Shown: piece by piece, positions 47,482-59,238 of the stretch
Position numbering within the stretch: position 1 is the first letter of the stretch
Layout of the letters: each line of letters opens with the position of its first letter
DNA from: Ambrosia x helenae
Lineage: Eukaryota; Streptophyta; Magnoliopsida; Asterales; Asteraceae
Length of the DNA stretch: 64,000 nt
Assembly: GCA_030844895.1 (NCBI GenBank)
Contig: CM061229.1
Span: forward strand, 122,897,682 to 122,961,681
Direction: 5' to 3'
Translations under genes and position numbers: made by a program
Notes under the pieces: generated by a model
Told to the model about the DNA's origin: nothing
Database searches by the model: none
What the model saw: the letters and a program-made list of their open reading frames with translations, nothing else

Positions 47482-50095
47482 TGTAACATTTCGCAATAAA
47501 AATTCTTGTACGTTACGATTATTATGAATAAAACGTCAAGTTTCATCATTTATCGTCCTTTTTAAATTGTTTCGTGACGCATTTGGGCCCCTAATACTAT
47601 ACTATATATATATATATTATACATATATATGGAAAACAAATATCAAAAATTAAAGGCTTGGGCCAGGATTCGAACCCGAGCCCATAGCCGGTTCAACGAG
47701 CACACACCAAGCAACAAACCAGCTGAGCTACACCACACACTTGTTTAGTTTCCAACACCTTTTAATTATATAATGAAATTAGTTCTTAATAATTGACTAG
47801 AAAAGTCAACTATGAAGAACAATTTACCATAAATCGTCCATCTTAATCATGATTGATCCTTGTTATGGAATGATTGCTGAGTTGTTGACTGGTACGCGTC
47901 CAATACACAATCAATTATCGTCAAAACCTTCCAAATTTTTACCAATCATCGCGTCATCATATTCATAACGAGTCAAACTTTCCATTTCACTAACCCGAGC
48001 CTCACACTATAAATTGATCAGTTCCTAACAATCTTTACTCGCCGATATACTCTTCTTCATCTCCAATTTCTGATTTAAATCACCTCTCAAACTCCTAATC
48101 GTTGGCGTTTGACTTTTCTGTTTGACCAAGCTTTTAAACACGAATTCGTTTTGTAAGTTCATTTTCTTTGATGGGTTTTGTTCATCGGCCACTACACAAC
48201 AATAACCCTATGATCAATTGGGTTATTGTTGTGTAAATCAGATTATTTATTAACCTAGGGTTCGAAAATTTTGATTTGGGGATGAACTCGTTTGCAGGCA
48301 TGTGTATATAATTAAAACAGAAACAAACCAAACACAACCACTGATCTAGATCAAGTGGTTGTGTCTGTTGTTTGTCAACCAAGGGACACGGGTTCGAGTC
48401 CCACCCTTTACGGCTTTATTCTTTTCTTTTAAAAGATTTATAAATCAGTTTCAACATGACTATATAATTAAATTCTAAACTAGTTTATTCGTTCTCAGGG
48501 TCCAGCCCAGTTGGTGGCTGGGCTTGTGATAAAAACACGAATCGGTCCCAGACCCAGGTTCGATTCTCAGCATCAACAAAATATTTTTTTTTACCATTTA
48601 AAGCTTTATACATATTCACCTATATTTTTAAAATTAGTTTTAAAATACTAAAACTCCTTTATAAATTCTACAAAAATTATTTTAAGTTATCCTAGTAGAA
48701 AAGTTTAACATACAATTTTTAGTTTTCCAAAAATTATTTATTTAATATATATAATAAATATTTCAAGTTTATACTATTTTATTTATAAAATTCTATAAAA
48801 ATATCAAAACGATTATATAAATTTCCACAAAAATTATTCTGAGTTTATATAACATTAAACATTTCGGAAATGATTTTTATTTCTGAAAAATCATTTATTT
48901 AATTTTTTTAATCAATTTTTGTTAGTTTTAATCATAAATAAATCATAATAAATTCATTTTTCAACATTTTTGCACCAAAATTTTATATAAATTATTTCTA
49001 TCCATTTAGAACAGAAATATAATTTTAATTTAAAAATTCGTTAATTTTAATATTTTTAAATATTAAAGTTATATTTTGACAATTTGAAATAAATAGATTA
49101 AATATTCTATTTTTCAGAAAATAATTTTATAAAAATTATTTTCATACTTAAAACCTTATAATGTGACCATTTTTAATCTAAAGTTTACACAAAGGCTTTT
49201 GTTTATTTATTTATTGAATTTCTTATATTTAATAAACATTTTATTTATTAATCAAACAAATAATTATCCCCAATTCGAAACCCTAGAAAATACTTGTAGA
49301 CTAGATAGACTTAGACTTATTTGTTACCTTATACATAGGGTAATACTTGGCAACTTTGGGGCTACACTTATACTTTTTCTCGAGACTTAATACTTTGCTA
49401 AGGTGAATTTACGTAACCATGTTTATGCAATTCTTTATACTTGCAACATTATACTTAAGTAATTCTACGTACATGTCTAGTTGTAAACTTTAATGCCTCG
49501 TGATTTAGACAACAACAACAGTTAGACTTACGCTTCAACATACATAATCATTAGCTATGGCCAAGCCGACGATACTCAATAATAGATCTATTGGATTGAC
49601 AATCCCACCTAGATTCGTTGACCATCTTTTATGGGGAGCGCGGGTGATTGTTATCGTTCCAACATAATATTAAGGTGAACCGTGGATGACGGGATGGACC
49701 TAAACTAGTCGGAGGTTTGATTATGTGCATTCAACACTTCATGTTTATTCATGTAGACTTAAACTTACGATAGACATATGAATTGCTAAACTTTTATTCT
49801 TAAACTTAATTGCTTGACATGGCTTATGTATTCTCACCAACTTCTAGTTGACCCCCCCCCCATTTTTTACAACTCAATAGGAAATAATGATGCTTGAAGT
49901 CTAGAGCTAGCATGAGAAGATATTTGAAGTTTTATGCTTTGTTTGATTTTTGGATGTACTAGATTTCATTCAAGACATTTAATGTAATTCAATATTGTAT
50001 TAAAGTATTATGTAAACATATGTATTACCATGAGCTACTGAACAATCATCAATACGTGACATCCCGATGTTTCCGCCATCGGTTGGGGTGTTACA
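47482..50095 (+). repeat. 3' LTR of family B element
   Basis: The second copy of the LTR, with scattered substitutions and an extra AATAAATCAT duplication near 48940. In this copy the donor-like motif is changed to AAGGTGAATTTACG (49400). Confidence 0.95.
47655..48576. other. tRNA-like modules 1-3 repeated in 3' LTR
   Basis: Modules at 47655-47740 (minus), 48341-48413 (plus) and 48498-48576 (plus) are the same three sequences carried by the second LTR. The A-boxes stay identical or differ by one base, and all three GGTTCGA B-box cores are unchanged despite other LTR divergence. Confidence 0.6.
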
Positions 50096-50100
50096 GTAAC

Positions 50101-50455
50101 TCTCTGACTGATCCGCAAGAGGGGAGATCTACCTTACGTCCTGCGAATATCCTTGTGTTTGGCTGAGAGGCAGTGGCTTCGTTCCGGGACAAGCGGTTTT
50201 GAGGGCGGAAGCTAGGAATGTGGCTAAGCACGAGGCTGCATGTCTAGAGAATCAGCACGTGTTCCTTCCGTTTACCTTCGACACCTTTGGGTCCTTAGAC
50301 CCTAAAGCGATTCGTTTCTTAGAGCGGGTTCAGGAGGTGGTCCACAGCGACTCGCAGAGCCCAAGGAACCAAGGGTTTTTTTTAGTAGAGTAGGATTTGC
50401 AATTCAAAAAGGAATAGTGGCGCAGCTTGTTACTCGCTTACCCATTATCTAGATG
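50101..50455 (+). pseudogene. LINE-type ORF, 3' part after the LTR element
   Basis: Continues the codons of the 41691 ORF: SLTDPQEGRSTLRPANILVF, then after a single-base shift near 50160 GSGFVPGQAVLRAEARNVAK, HVFLPFTFDTFGSLDPKAIR and, after a second frame change near 50392, GFAIQKGIVAQLVTRLP with a stop. The pattern (F-V-P-G-x-A-V ... F-L-P-F-x-F-x-x-F-G ... I-x-x-G-x-x-A-Q-L-V-x-R-L-P) is the usual C-terminus of this LINE-type ORF. Confidence 0.82.
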
Positions 50456-50719
50456 TAAACTTGATTCTAAAAAATGGCATTTTAAGATGCCTAGCTATTA
50501 TCACATAAAAAAACACTAAAAAGCTTAAATAAAAAAAGCATTATACTAAGCATTATATTAAATAAAATTAGGCCTTAAAAGTTGTCATGCCGAAACATGT
50601 TCAAAATTGTTGCCGACCTGAAAAGTATACCCGACTTGAGTAACTTCTATTGTTATGTCTTCGGATTGATTAGGGTTTTTCTTCCATGGTTGCTTAAAAC
50701 ATCGTTTCAAAGCATTCAC

Positions 50720-50920
50720 ATTTTGATATCCAACCACTTATGGTTGAATGAATCACTAGTGCGGTGTGTTTCACCAACTAGCACACGTAATTTGGCTATA
50801 ACTTTAGCCAAAAGGGAAACACGAAATGAGCTCGCAACTCTCGTATTAGAGTTGACGTTTATCCACCCCAATGTTAACACAATTTCTTCCTCCTCAGTCT
50901 AGACACCATTGTCGAGATGA
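50720..50920 (-). pseudogene. Harbinger ORF1 (SANT-type) relic
   Basis: Minus strand reads TEEEEIVLTLGWINVNSNTR and later FNHKWLDIKM before a stop. The T-E-E-E-E ... L-x-x-G-W-(I/V)-(N/D)-V pattern matches the N-terminal SANT/Myb-like part of plant Harbinger ORF1. An upstream ATG (50914-50916, reversed) is one base out of frame. The flank to 51180 is GC-rich and may be the element end (CCCCAGGGTTAGCGTGG, reversed); I could not prove termini. Confidence 0.6.
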
Positions 50921-51187
50921 TTTTTAATTATTGTTTAAAATGGTAACATGGGTTTGATTTGAGAGAAGTGTAAAAACGATGTGATGAGGTAAAAATAGTA
51001 GGGTGAGTTTATATATAATGGTAAATTATTAATTTTTAAATAGCTGTTGGGGGGACCAACAGTTGTTTTGGCCCACCAATCACGATCCATCACGTCATTG
51101 TGGTAGCTTGCCCTACGCCGATAAAAATTCCCACAGGTTTTGCCCTACGCTGATCACCACGCTAACCCTGGGGTGATATTAGTGATA

Positions 51188-52640
51188 AGACTGTAAATGA
51201 ACCAAACGAACAAGGCTTTGTTCGTGTTCGTTTGTTAAGAAAATAACGTGTTCACGAACTGTTCATGAACACTTACTGAACAATATTTTCTGTTCGTTTG
51301 TTAAGAAAATAACATTTTAACGAATTGTTCATGAACACTTACCGAACGAGATTTCTGCTCGTGTTTGTTTGTTAACGAAATGCATATGCTCGTGTCCATT
51401 TGTGTTTATTTGTTAAATTTAGGCGTTGAACAATAGACGAACCCAAATGAACGTAAAGGAACACAAACAAACATTAATGAACAAATCGAGCACCAACTAA
51501 CACATGAAATTCCAAATAAAATTAGTATTTTGCATCACAAACATTCTCTGTCCAAAATATACTAATCCAATTACCTATTTATACTTGATAGAATCTTGAT
51601 CGCACAATGTCTCATAAAAATACAAAATCATCATATTAAACTTGAAATTCTTATTTAATCCACCTAAAATAATAGTTAATCAAAATAGGTAAAGTAATAT
51701 AAATATATGATACATTAATATACTAGATTATACCCCGGGAGCGTCCCGGGTTGAGAAATTTAATATGATACATTAATTTTACATATGAAATAGACTGATG
51801 TATAACTCTAATATTAATATCTAACCTAAAACAAATTAACAATGTACAACTCCAATGCTAACACCTAACCTAAAAGAATGTAGAACTTTAATGTAACTCT
51901 AATATTAACACCTATCCTAAAGACTAAACAAATGTATAACTCTAAGATACTAATATTGATACCTAACTTAAAACAACGTATAACTCTATTAACCTATTCG
52001 GCTCTGGTTGAAAAAAAATTATATTTACTGATTTAAACATAATTAGTGACTTGTCTATACATGATTAATGATTTATCTGAACACTTTGTTTTTTTTTTCT
52101 GTATGAACAAAACCCCATAAAAAAATTTCTTCGTTTTTTATATAGCACAATGGTACTCGTTGGAAAGATAATAAAACGCTCGTTAATTCGGTGTAATTTT
52201 TTTCTTAAAAAATCTCGTATATTAAAGATATTAACGTTTAAAAATTATGGGAGAAAACATGAGGATGAAAAATCCAATTTTGTTTTTAAATTATTTTTTT
52301 CCTAAAATATCTCAATGCCACATGGGATGACACATGACACACTCAAGGAAGAGAATATCTCTTTGAGTGCCATGTCATTAAAATGGCTTTGGTTTATTAT
52401 ATGTATAGATATAGATATTAAATAATCTACCACTGGGAATTTGAAATAGTTAAATTAAAAATCATAATAAACTATCGAACACGTTACCAAACATTCACGA
52501 ATATAAATGAGCAAACACGATATCTGTTCATGTTCGTTTGTTTAACTAAACAAATAAAATTTCTTGATTGTATTCGCTTATTTATTAATCAAACGAACAC
52601 AAACAAACTTCCTATTAAACAATTTGCCTTAGACAAAACA
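51188..52640. mobile_element. Decayed hAT-like element, GTTCG-rich ends
   Basis: The left end AAGACTGTAAATGAACC and repeated GTTCGTTTGTTAA / GAACACGAA motifs at 51200-51500 and 52470-52610 resemble a common plant hAT family with subterminal CGAAC repeats. The matching right terminus is missing. Helitron H5 is nested in its middle. Confidence 0.45.
51723..52409 (-). mobile_element. Non-autonomous Helitron H5
   Basis: On the minus strand it starts TCTATACATATAATAAACC and ends with the hairpin CCCGGGACGCTCCCGGG, then GTATAATCTAG|T. About 690 bp, non-coding. The hairpin sequence differs from H1-H4 while the architecture is the same. Confidence 0.72.
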
Positions 52641-53005
52641 CCAATCAGTCTAAACCCAACAACTCTTTGAACATTCTAGATGATAATGTCATAGTCAAAC
52701 AATGAGTTGTCATACGTCCAAAGAAAAAGTCACCCCAACGAAAGTTCCAATCTTTGAACCCAAATCTCTAATTTCCATCGTCAATCCTATTTATCATCGA
52801 ACGTCCCTAAAAATCTTTCATCAATAATATCATTCATTATTATTATCCACTTTCAACCAAATTTAGTAACACCCCTTTGTAGAGAGAGAGAGAGAGAGAA
52901 ACATACCTTCCTTCGTCTTCCTTACAAAAATCACGCGCTTCCTATTTTCCACCCTCCCTCATTTTTCCTCCTTCATTTTCAGGTCACCATTATCATCATT
53001 ATTTG

Positions 53006-53025
53006 TTATTATTATTATTATTATT

Positions 53026-53066
<41 letters not shown>
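53006..53066. repeat. (ATT)n-(GTT)n compound microsatellite
   Basis: Adjacent ATT and GTT trinucleotide runs in the probable 5' UTR or first intron of the RING-CH gene. Confidence 0.95.
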
Positions 53067-53557
53067 ATTATTGGGCTTTGTGATATTGGGGTCATGGTGA
53101 AAGTTGACTTTTTGATTGTTGTTTTAATTTTGTTTCAAGATATATTATGGGTATTGGTTCTGAAAGATTATAAATTCGATAGCTTTAATTTGTTTGGGAT
53201 TTGGGTATTTTGTGTTTTGTGATATAATGGCCTTTAGGGTTTTGAATATGATGTAAAATTTTTATGTTAATTGTGTTTTTTTATTATTCAAGTTTTGAGC
53301 TTTTTGTTGATTTTTTATGGTTTACTTACAGTTTGACCTTTGATCTGAATTGGGTATCTTTCTTTTGTTTTCAAAATTTGATCTTTGGTTATGGGATGAT
53401 ATGATTATGTTGCAAATTGACATGTTATGTGGATGTTTGTGGAATGTGGCGTATCGGTCTCAACGCAGGATTTGGTCTTCTTTTGTTAATTGTTGTGGTT
53501 TATGATAAGAGTTTTGGTGTTGGATTTTGAGGTGTTTGTTTTTGGGTGTGGATGCAG

Positions 53558-56408
53558 GCTTCTATTGTTAATAGATGGGTGATCACGTGGTTCTGGATGT
53601 GAATCGACCCATTAAAAGGAGCGAGGAGATGGCGGGCCCTCATCTTCTGATGTTGTAGTGGATGAAATCAAGGATTCATATGATGAGGAAGCGCCCTTAT
53701 TATCAATGGCAGAGTGTCGGATATGTCAGGAGGAAGATTCCGTTGATGCTTTAGAGACACCCTGTTCTTGCAATGGCAGTCTTAAGGTACTTAATCTCGT
53801 CATTAGTTTTATTTTTATGATTTGATAACATGTTTGTGGTGGTTGATAAATATGTTGTGTATGCAGTATGCTCACAGGAAGTGTGTTCAGCACTGGTGCA
53901 ACGAAAAGGGTGACATAACTTGCGAGATATGCCATCAGGTATGTTATCATGATCAAATATTTGATATCATCATTGTTTGCATTTTATTGTTCTTGAATTT
54001 CTAAATGAAATAAACCCTCGTTGTTTGATTATTATTATTATATGATAATTTTGACATATATTATAACAAATATTTTTACAACTTGAGACCATGGACTGTG
54101 TGATTTACCATATTCAAGACTCAAGAGACGTAATTGTGACCCTTAGCTATATACAAAGCTTATAGAAGCATTCGCTATTGCTCAAATTTATGTTGATTTG
54201 TTGTTTTGTGCAGCCTTACCAACCTGGCTATGTTGCTCCTCCTCCGCCCCTACCATGCTTGGAAGAAACCACCATAGACATTGGGTATGTTTTCTTTCTT
54301 TATTTTCTGTGATTTTTGTTAGTTTGCGTGTATACAACCTTTTAAATCAGTTTTATTTAAAGATTTTAATTTTGTCTTGTGACAATATCATTTTTGTGAT
54401 CATAAGTAACACATTCATTGTTTGCATGATATATCACCGATATCTCGGTTATCGGTCATCAACCGATATATCGGTACCGATATTTTGTACCGATATTCGG
54501 CGATATTGACCGATATTTGACCGATATCTTACTGATATTTGACCAATATATCACCGATATTCCCGATATCAATATCTTTCTTATTAGTTCTTCTATTTGT
54601 CTTGCTTCTTATTGATGTTGTTAGTGTTTTAAGTCTTAATTGTTAATTGTTAGTGTTAAATATTAGTGTTTAAAGTCTTAATAAGTTCCCACTTGCTACA
54701 ACTGTTATTGTTTTGCATGTTGTAAGGGTTAAATTTGTTAATTGTAGGAGATTATATTTAATTGTTAGCGTTAAACTTCTATATATATGGATTTTGCATG
54801 ATATAAAAATTACCGATATCCCACCCATATATCACCACGATAACCTATATCTCAAATATCGCTCCTTGACCGATATCCGATATTTTACCGCATTAACTGC
54901 TTAGCATAAAAAATGAATATGATTGCTAGTATGTCAACCAACCTGGCCCATTTCAACGCGTGCTGAAAGTGTTACATGTTACACCTTGTTGCCTGACCTG
55001 TCTTTGAAAAATTGAACATTTACACATACAGTGGAATGTTTTCTCATTTATTAGTTGTAATTAACAATGTTTGGATGTATGCGCATTTTTGCAGGGGAGC
55101 ATGGCAGATCTCAGAAGCTGACCGCCAATATTTGGAAGCCGAGTATGACGATTATAATGCCACAAATGCCAGCGGAGCTGCATTTTTCCGTTCAGCTGTT
55201 TTAATTGTAGGCCCTCAAAATCACATACTGCGTATAACTTTAAATTTTGTTGATGATTACATCGATGTGTTGTTATTTTGGTAATTTGTTCACTTTTTAG
55301 ACTTGTTTTATAACTGGTTCTAATCTTTTGGCAGCTGATGGCTCTTCTGTTGTTACGTCATGCATCAACTGTACCCGATTCTGATGGAGGAGATGGAGAT
55401 GATGATGCATCTACATTCTTAACTGTAAGTGGGAGTTAAGATTATGTTAGGAGTAATAATCAAACGTTTAAAAGCAGAAAGTTTCACTATTAGTCAAAAG
55501 ATCTTAAACACTACTTGGTAATGACAAGTGGCAGAATCAATTGATTTGTGGATGGATTGTATACGCCGAGTTGGGCTTTTTATTTCAGTTGTTGTATTCG
55601 GACTTTGGGTTGCTAGCGTCTTGTTAGCGTTTTGAATAAATGTTTTTGTTGGCCGTTAAAAAATATATATATTTCTTACGAATGAGTAAATATATCAATC
55701 TTGGATTGAATATTTAGTCAGATCTAAAACACTACTTTGGTTTTTATGGAAGGTTTTAAATTTGCATTTACTTTTATTTCCACAGATTTTCTTGCTTCGG
55801 ATTGCTGGATTTCTTCTGCCCTGTTACATCATGGTTTGGGCCATCAGTATTTTGCAGCGTCGAAGACAGAGACAGGTTTGCCTATGTTTACTTGTATTCT
55901 TGTAATCCAAAAAAATTGTCAGATTAAGGGGGTGTTTGGGATTGATTATTCAAAACAGATTATGCTTTTTGGAAAAGCAGTGGTGGGGCTGCTTATAGAT
56001 CATTGCGTTTTGGTAGCCTAAAAAACTGATTATTTGCGTTTTCAAAACGCAATCTCAAACACTAAAAACTGATTATCTGTGTTTTCAACATGCAATAATC
56101 TAAAAATCAGATTAAAAACGCAATCCCAAACACCCTCTAAAGATCAAATTTGATGTTTTTCGGTTACCCTTTTTAAAAGTTTGGATAAAGATCCAATTTT
56201 TTTACTTCTTATAATAACTGAAATTGGTAAAATCGGGTGTGCAGGAGGCAGAAGCATTGGCGGCAGCACAAATAGCATTTGTATTGCAAGCAGGTCAAAG
56301 GAGAGGGCTGCACTTGACAGTGGCTTCTTTAGGCCAGCGGCAGCCCAATCACCCGCACCAGCACCCACTGTGACTCCAACTGCGGCTCCACAAGATGAAA
56401 ATGTTTAA
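53558..56408 (+). CDS. RING-CH (MARCH-like) E3 ligase with two frame breaks
   Basis: Coding exons: 53558-53786 (ATG 53575), 53867-53938, 54214-54284, 55095-55206, 55335-55424, 55786-55875, 56245-56408; all introns GT-AG and phases agree. The N-terminus MGDHVVLDVNRPIK fits the plant DUF3675 RING-CH family. The C4HC3 finger is ECRICQEED...TPCSCNGSLK...YAHRKCVQHWCNEKGD...CEICHQ. Later come QYLEAEYDDYNATNASGAAF and two membrane segments (AVLILMALLLLRHA; IFLLRIAGFLLPCYIMVWAI). Such proteins are membrane-anchored ubiquitin ligases. The ATG frame stops at a TAG near 53664; the RING frame needs one extra base around 53630. In the last exon the running frame stops at 56371, while another ending APTVTPTAAPQDENV looks ancestral. 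A 5' UTR intron ends at 53557. It is a pseudogene or has two base-call errors. Confidence 0.9.
54420..54905. mobile_element. CGATAT-rich repeat in intron 3 of RING-CH gene
   Basis: Dense ACCGATAT / ATATCGGT motifs at 54430-54570 and again, sparser, at 54810-54895. This is the subterminal-repeat style of hAT-type MITEs. GCATGATATA occurs at both sides (54425, 54795). I could not establish termini or TSDs. Intron 3 is enlarged to about 810 bp by it. Confidence 0.45.
55928..56137. mobile_element. Tourist-type MITE in last intron of RING-CH gene
   Basis: A 210-bp element with termini GGGGGTGTTTGGGATTG and, reversed, GAGGGTGTTTGGGATTGCG. Flanked by TAA (55925-55927 and 56138-56140), the Harbinger/Tourist target. 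Interior copies of CTGATTAT and GCGTTTT; non-coding. Confidence 0.88.
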
Positions 56409-58105
56409 ATGTTATGACGGAGGAAAAATTATTCTTTTTTCGGTAATTTTGTTTTAGTTTCCGATTTGCTTTGTTGATGGCATCAGATCTGTTGTGAATA
56501 ATTAAATGTTATGTTAACGTGTATATGAAGCCATTTGACAGTTGAGCGTTCTTCAACAACTTTTAACGAAACAACCTATATATTTGTTCTTTTATATGTT
56601 GGTTGATTTACTTCAAGCCGAAACAAATTGTAGGAACATAAAACACTAATGTGAGAGGTGTACTCATTTCAGAACTCAACCATTTGCAGCTGTATAAGAT
56701 GTTTATGTATAATATTTGGATTATGGTTAATATTATTTATAAATGTTTATTTGCAATAATCGGCCGAAGATGAGGGACTAACATTCAACATTCCTATAGG
56801 TCAAGCCTGTAATTCGAATTTTTATCTGGATGATCATTAGTGTCTATACAGGTAATTCTAATTTTCATCCGTCAAAGTATGATCATGAGTCGACTCTGCA
56901 CGCTTTACACTGAGTTCGCCAATGCTGAAACCGCCTTAGCTAAGACACCCAACTCCATCAAGCGTTTGAGTTGATCTTGTCATAGTTGACGAACGAACCA
57001 TCCTACTCAACCACTTAACAGAACCGCATTTTCATTTTCATGCATATATAATGAATGTTAGGCAGCATATATGACTTTCTGAATCACGAGGAGCAGGTAA
57101 ATAGATATTTGTATTTTCTTGAGCTTGTCGATCTTTTTTTACTCGCAAACTGCAGTCACCATACAATAAGAGGTGACCTTATAGGTCCCTATGCTGGTCA
57201 AACACCATGGTTAACACACTAAAATGGGTTAGGATCAAGATAAATACTTTTGTATGGGTCAGGTCCGGCCGTTTGGGTTGATTGAACCATTTTCCGAAAT
57301 TCTTTGAAAGACAAGCCGGATAACGCCTCAAACCTTGTTTTAACATTTGACCCATGGTAAAACAGACAAGGCCTGCTCTACAATCTGAAAACTGTTTTAC
57401 CACGCTTTCTTAATCATTTCGCTGTCGGTTTTAATTTTGTTCTCATATTTTCATTTCCATGGTTCCTCAGACCCTACCTTAGCTTTTGCTATTTATGGGA
57501 TTAATTGAGTATGATGATGATGATGATTTTCATTTCCATGGTCAGTTGATCACCTTGATCTTCAAGGTAACTTCAACTGTTCGCCGATACAGTCTCATTC
57601 ATCAGTTTTTTATTCAGATAACAATAGTGACTGTGTAACTTTTGAAGGAATAATAAAAGGTGAAGTATTGCCACTAAATCCAAGAGAACATAAAACTTTC
57701 AGTGCACAAGGTATTAGTGATTGTAGCTAAGAATCAGATTAGTAGTGGGTTACCTGTTTGGTTCAACTCGGCATTTCGAGTTTTGTAGTGGTCAGAATAT
57801 ATGCATTCATTGTTGGGCAACTGTAACATCAATTATGACAATATGGAATCATATATGGATTTGCTTAAGCTGTTAATGACAGCTAAATAAATTGGTATCG
57901 TTTTATAAAGACATATCTATTATCTTTCCCTTAAAGTATATCATATCTAGCATCTAATATTGAGGAACAGCCATTTTTGGTTTCTTTATTTATCTTGATT
58001 CTTTATTTCCTCTCAAACAAGGTTAATATGATGTATGATGCTTGTACTATATTTTTCTAATAGCCACGACCCTTTGATTCCAATTGTTGTCAGCCCTTCT
58101 GTTGG
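56409..58105. other. 3' flank of RING-CH gene, nothing further
   Basis: Begins with the likely 3' UTR (ATTAAATGTTATG near 56500). Beyond it I see only short local repeats (TTTTCATTTCCATGGT at 57448 and 57529; a GATGAT run at 57508). A minus frame at 57179-57403 has no supporting features. Confidence 0.5.
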
Positions 58106-58113
58106 TCGCTAAC

Positions 58114-58255
58114 AGTGGCGGATCTAGAGGGGGTGAACCCCCCCCCCCCCTCGATTTGGAAAAAAAAAAATTAGTGGAAAAAGTTGAAAAGTTAGTGAAA
58201 ACCAGTGAAAATCTACAAAAGGAACCCCCCTGGAAATCATTCCAGCATTCGCCAC
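58114..58255. mobile_element. Small hAT-type MITE
   Basis: About 142 bp between repeats of TCGCTAAC (58106-58113, 58256-58263). Termini AGTGGCGGATC and, reversed, GTGGCGAATG; exact ends are ambiguous by one base. A C14 run and A10 run lie inside. Same family as 59053-59238. Confidence 0.8.
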
Positions 58256-58263
58256 TCGCTAAC

Positions 58264-59052
58264 GACAATGAACCAATTCGAGTGGCACAAACATCGCTAC
58301 ATACATGATCCATAATCCCAAGGCTGGCTCACAGACACATGTTGCAAGTATGCCAAGTGCAAAATGCGCTATAAAAACGTCACATCGCCAACAGTCACGA
58401 CACGTGGGTGTAAGGTTGCAAACCTTGAGCTCTTCCATAAACTATGGATTTAATAATCAAGAATTCCATTGTTAAGGCAAGGATCAACCAAATCCTACTT
58501 TCCCTTTATTTCTTTATACTCAACCAATATACATACATGTTTTCTCTTTTTTTAAATTTATTCCCAACAAATATTTAGTAATTAGATTATTCCATATGCC
58601 ATTCACCATTTATTATCATACATGTTTAGGCTTTATTAATTTATATTAGATTAAAGACAAATATATTCCAAAAAACATTATCTTTGGTAATATAATTATG
58701 AAACGAGGAAGCATATGATTGTATTTGGAATAATATCTAAAGTTAGCCAATAAAGCATCTACTTTGGCACATGTTTATGTTATGTTAGTGACATCCCGAT
58801 TGCCTTCTTTGTTATCTTTTTAACCAATATTTGTTCAAGGGTCCCTATGCCACTTAATTTTTCATAACCCAAACTTATATGCTATCTCCTTTTCATGTTC
58901 TCTAGCTAAGGCGTGTCAACTTACCAGGACAATATGAGTTTGGCCCATTTTAAAAAAAAAAAAATATTAATGTAAGTTACGTAAAAATGGACTCAGATTG
59001 AAACATGTTGCTTTAAACAAGTACTTATATTTACAGTAGTGATGGCGTGCAA
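58264..59052. other. Intergenic, nothing recognised
   Basis: AT-rich DNA, no frame or repeat structure noted. Confidence 0.5.
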
Positions 59053-59238
59053 CAGTGGCGGATCTAGAAAATAAAACGAGGGGTAACATTTTATAAAAAA
59101 TTATTTTAAGAGACAACAAAAAAATTGTTTTAGGGTAACATTTTATAAAAATACCTTAAAAACAATTTTTTTTTCACTTCGCCAGAATAATCGAGGGGTA
59201 CAGACGTCCCCCCTGGTCTTTAGCTATATTCGCCCCTG
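59053..59238. mobile_element. Small hAT-type MITE
   Basis: 186 bp, termini CAGTGGCGGATCTAG and, reversed, CAGGGGCGAAT. Perfect 8-bp TSD GCGTGCAA (59045-59052, 59239-59246). An internal direct repeat GGGTAACATTTTATAAAAA occurs twice. Confidence 0.9.

Larger units (their letters stand above)
42435..50095 (+). mobile_element. Gag-only LTR retrotransposon, family B
   Basis: LTRs of 2600 bp (42435-45034) and 2614 bp (47482-50095) flank a 2.45-kb internal region. The target duplication is TTAAC (42430-42434) against GTAAC (50096-50100), one mismatch. The internal region has a Met-tRNA primer site, a gag with capsid and zinc knuckle, a tandem-repeat spacer and a polypurine tract, but no pol domains. 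It thus matches the gag-only terminal-repeat class (TR-GAG) described in plants. The LTRs differ at roughly twenty or more sites by eye, so this copy is clearly older than the family A element. Internal ends, the polypurine tract and the LTR 3' third are shared with family A. Confidence 0.93.

Noticed and set aside
42435..50095. Autonomous Ty3 element
   Set aside because: Only gag is present; I found no protease, reverse transcriptase, RNase H or integrase motifs between 46720 and 47481.
58047..58313. Frames across a C14 run
   Set aside because: Overlap a small hAT MITE and low-complexity runs on both strands.
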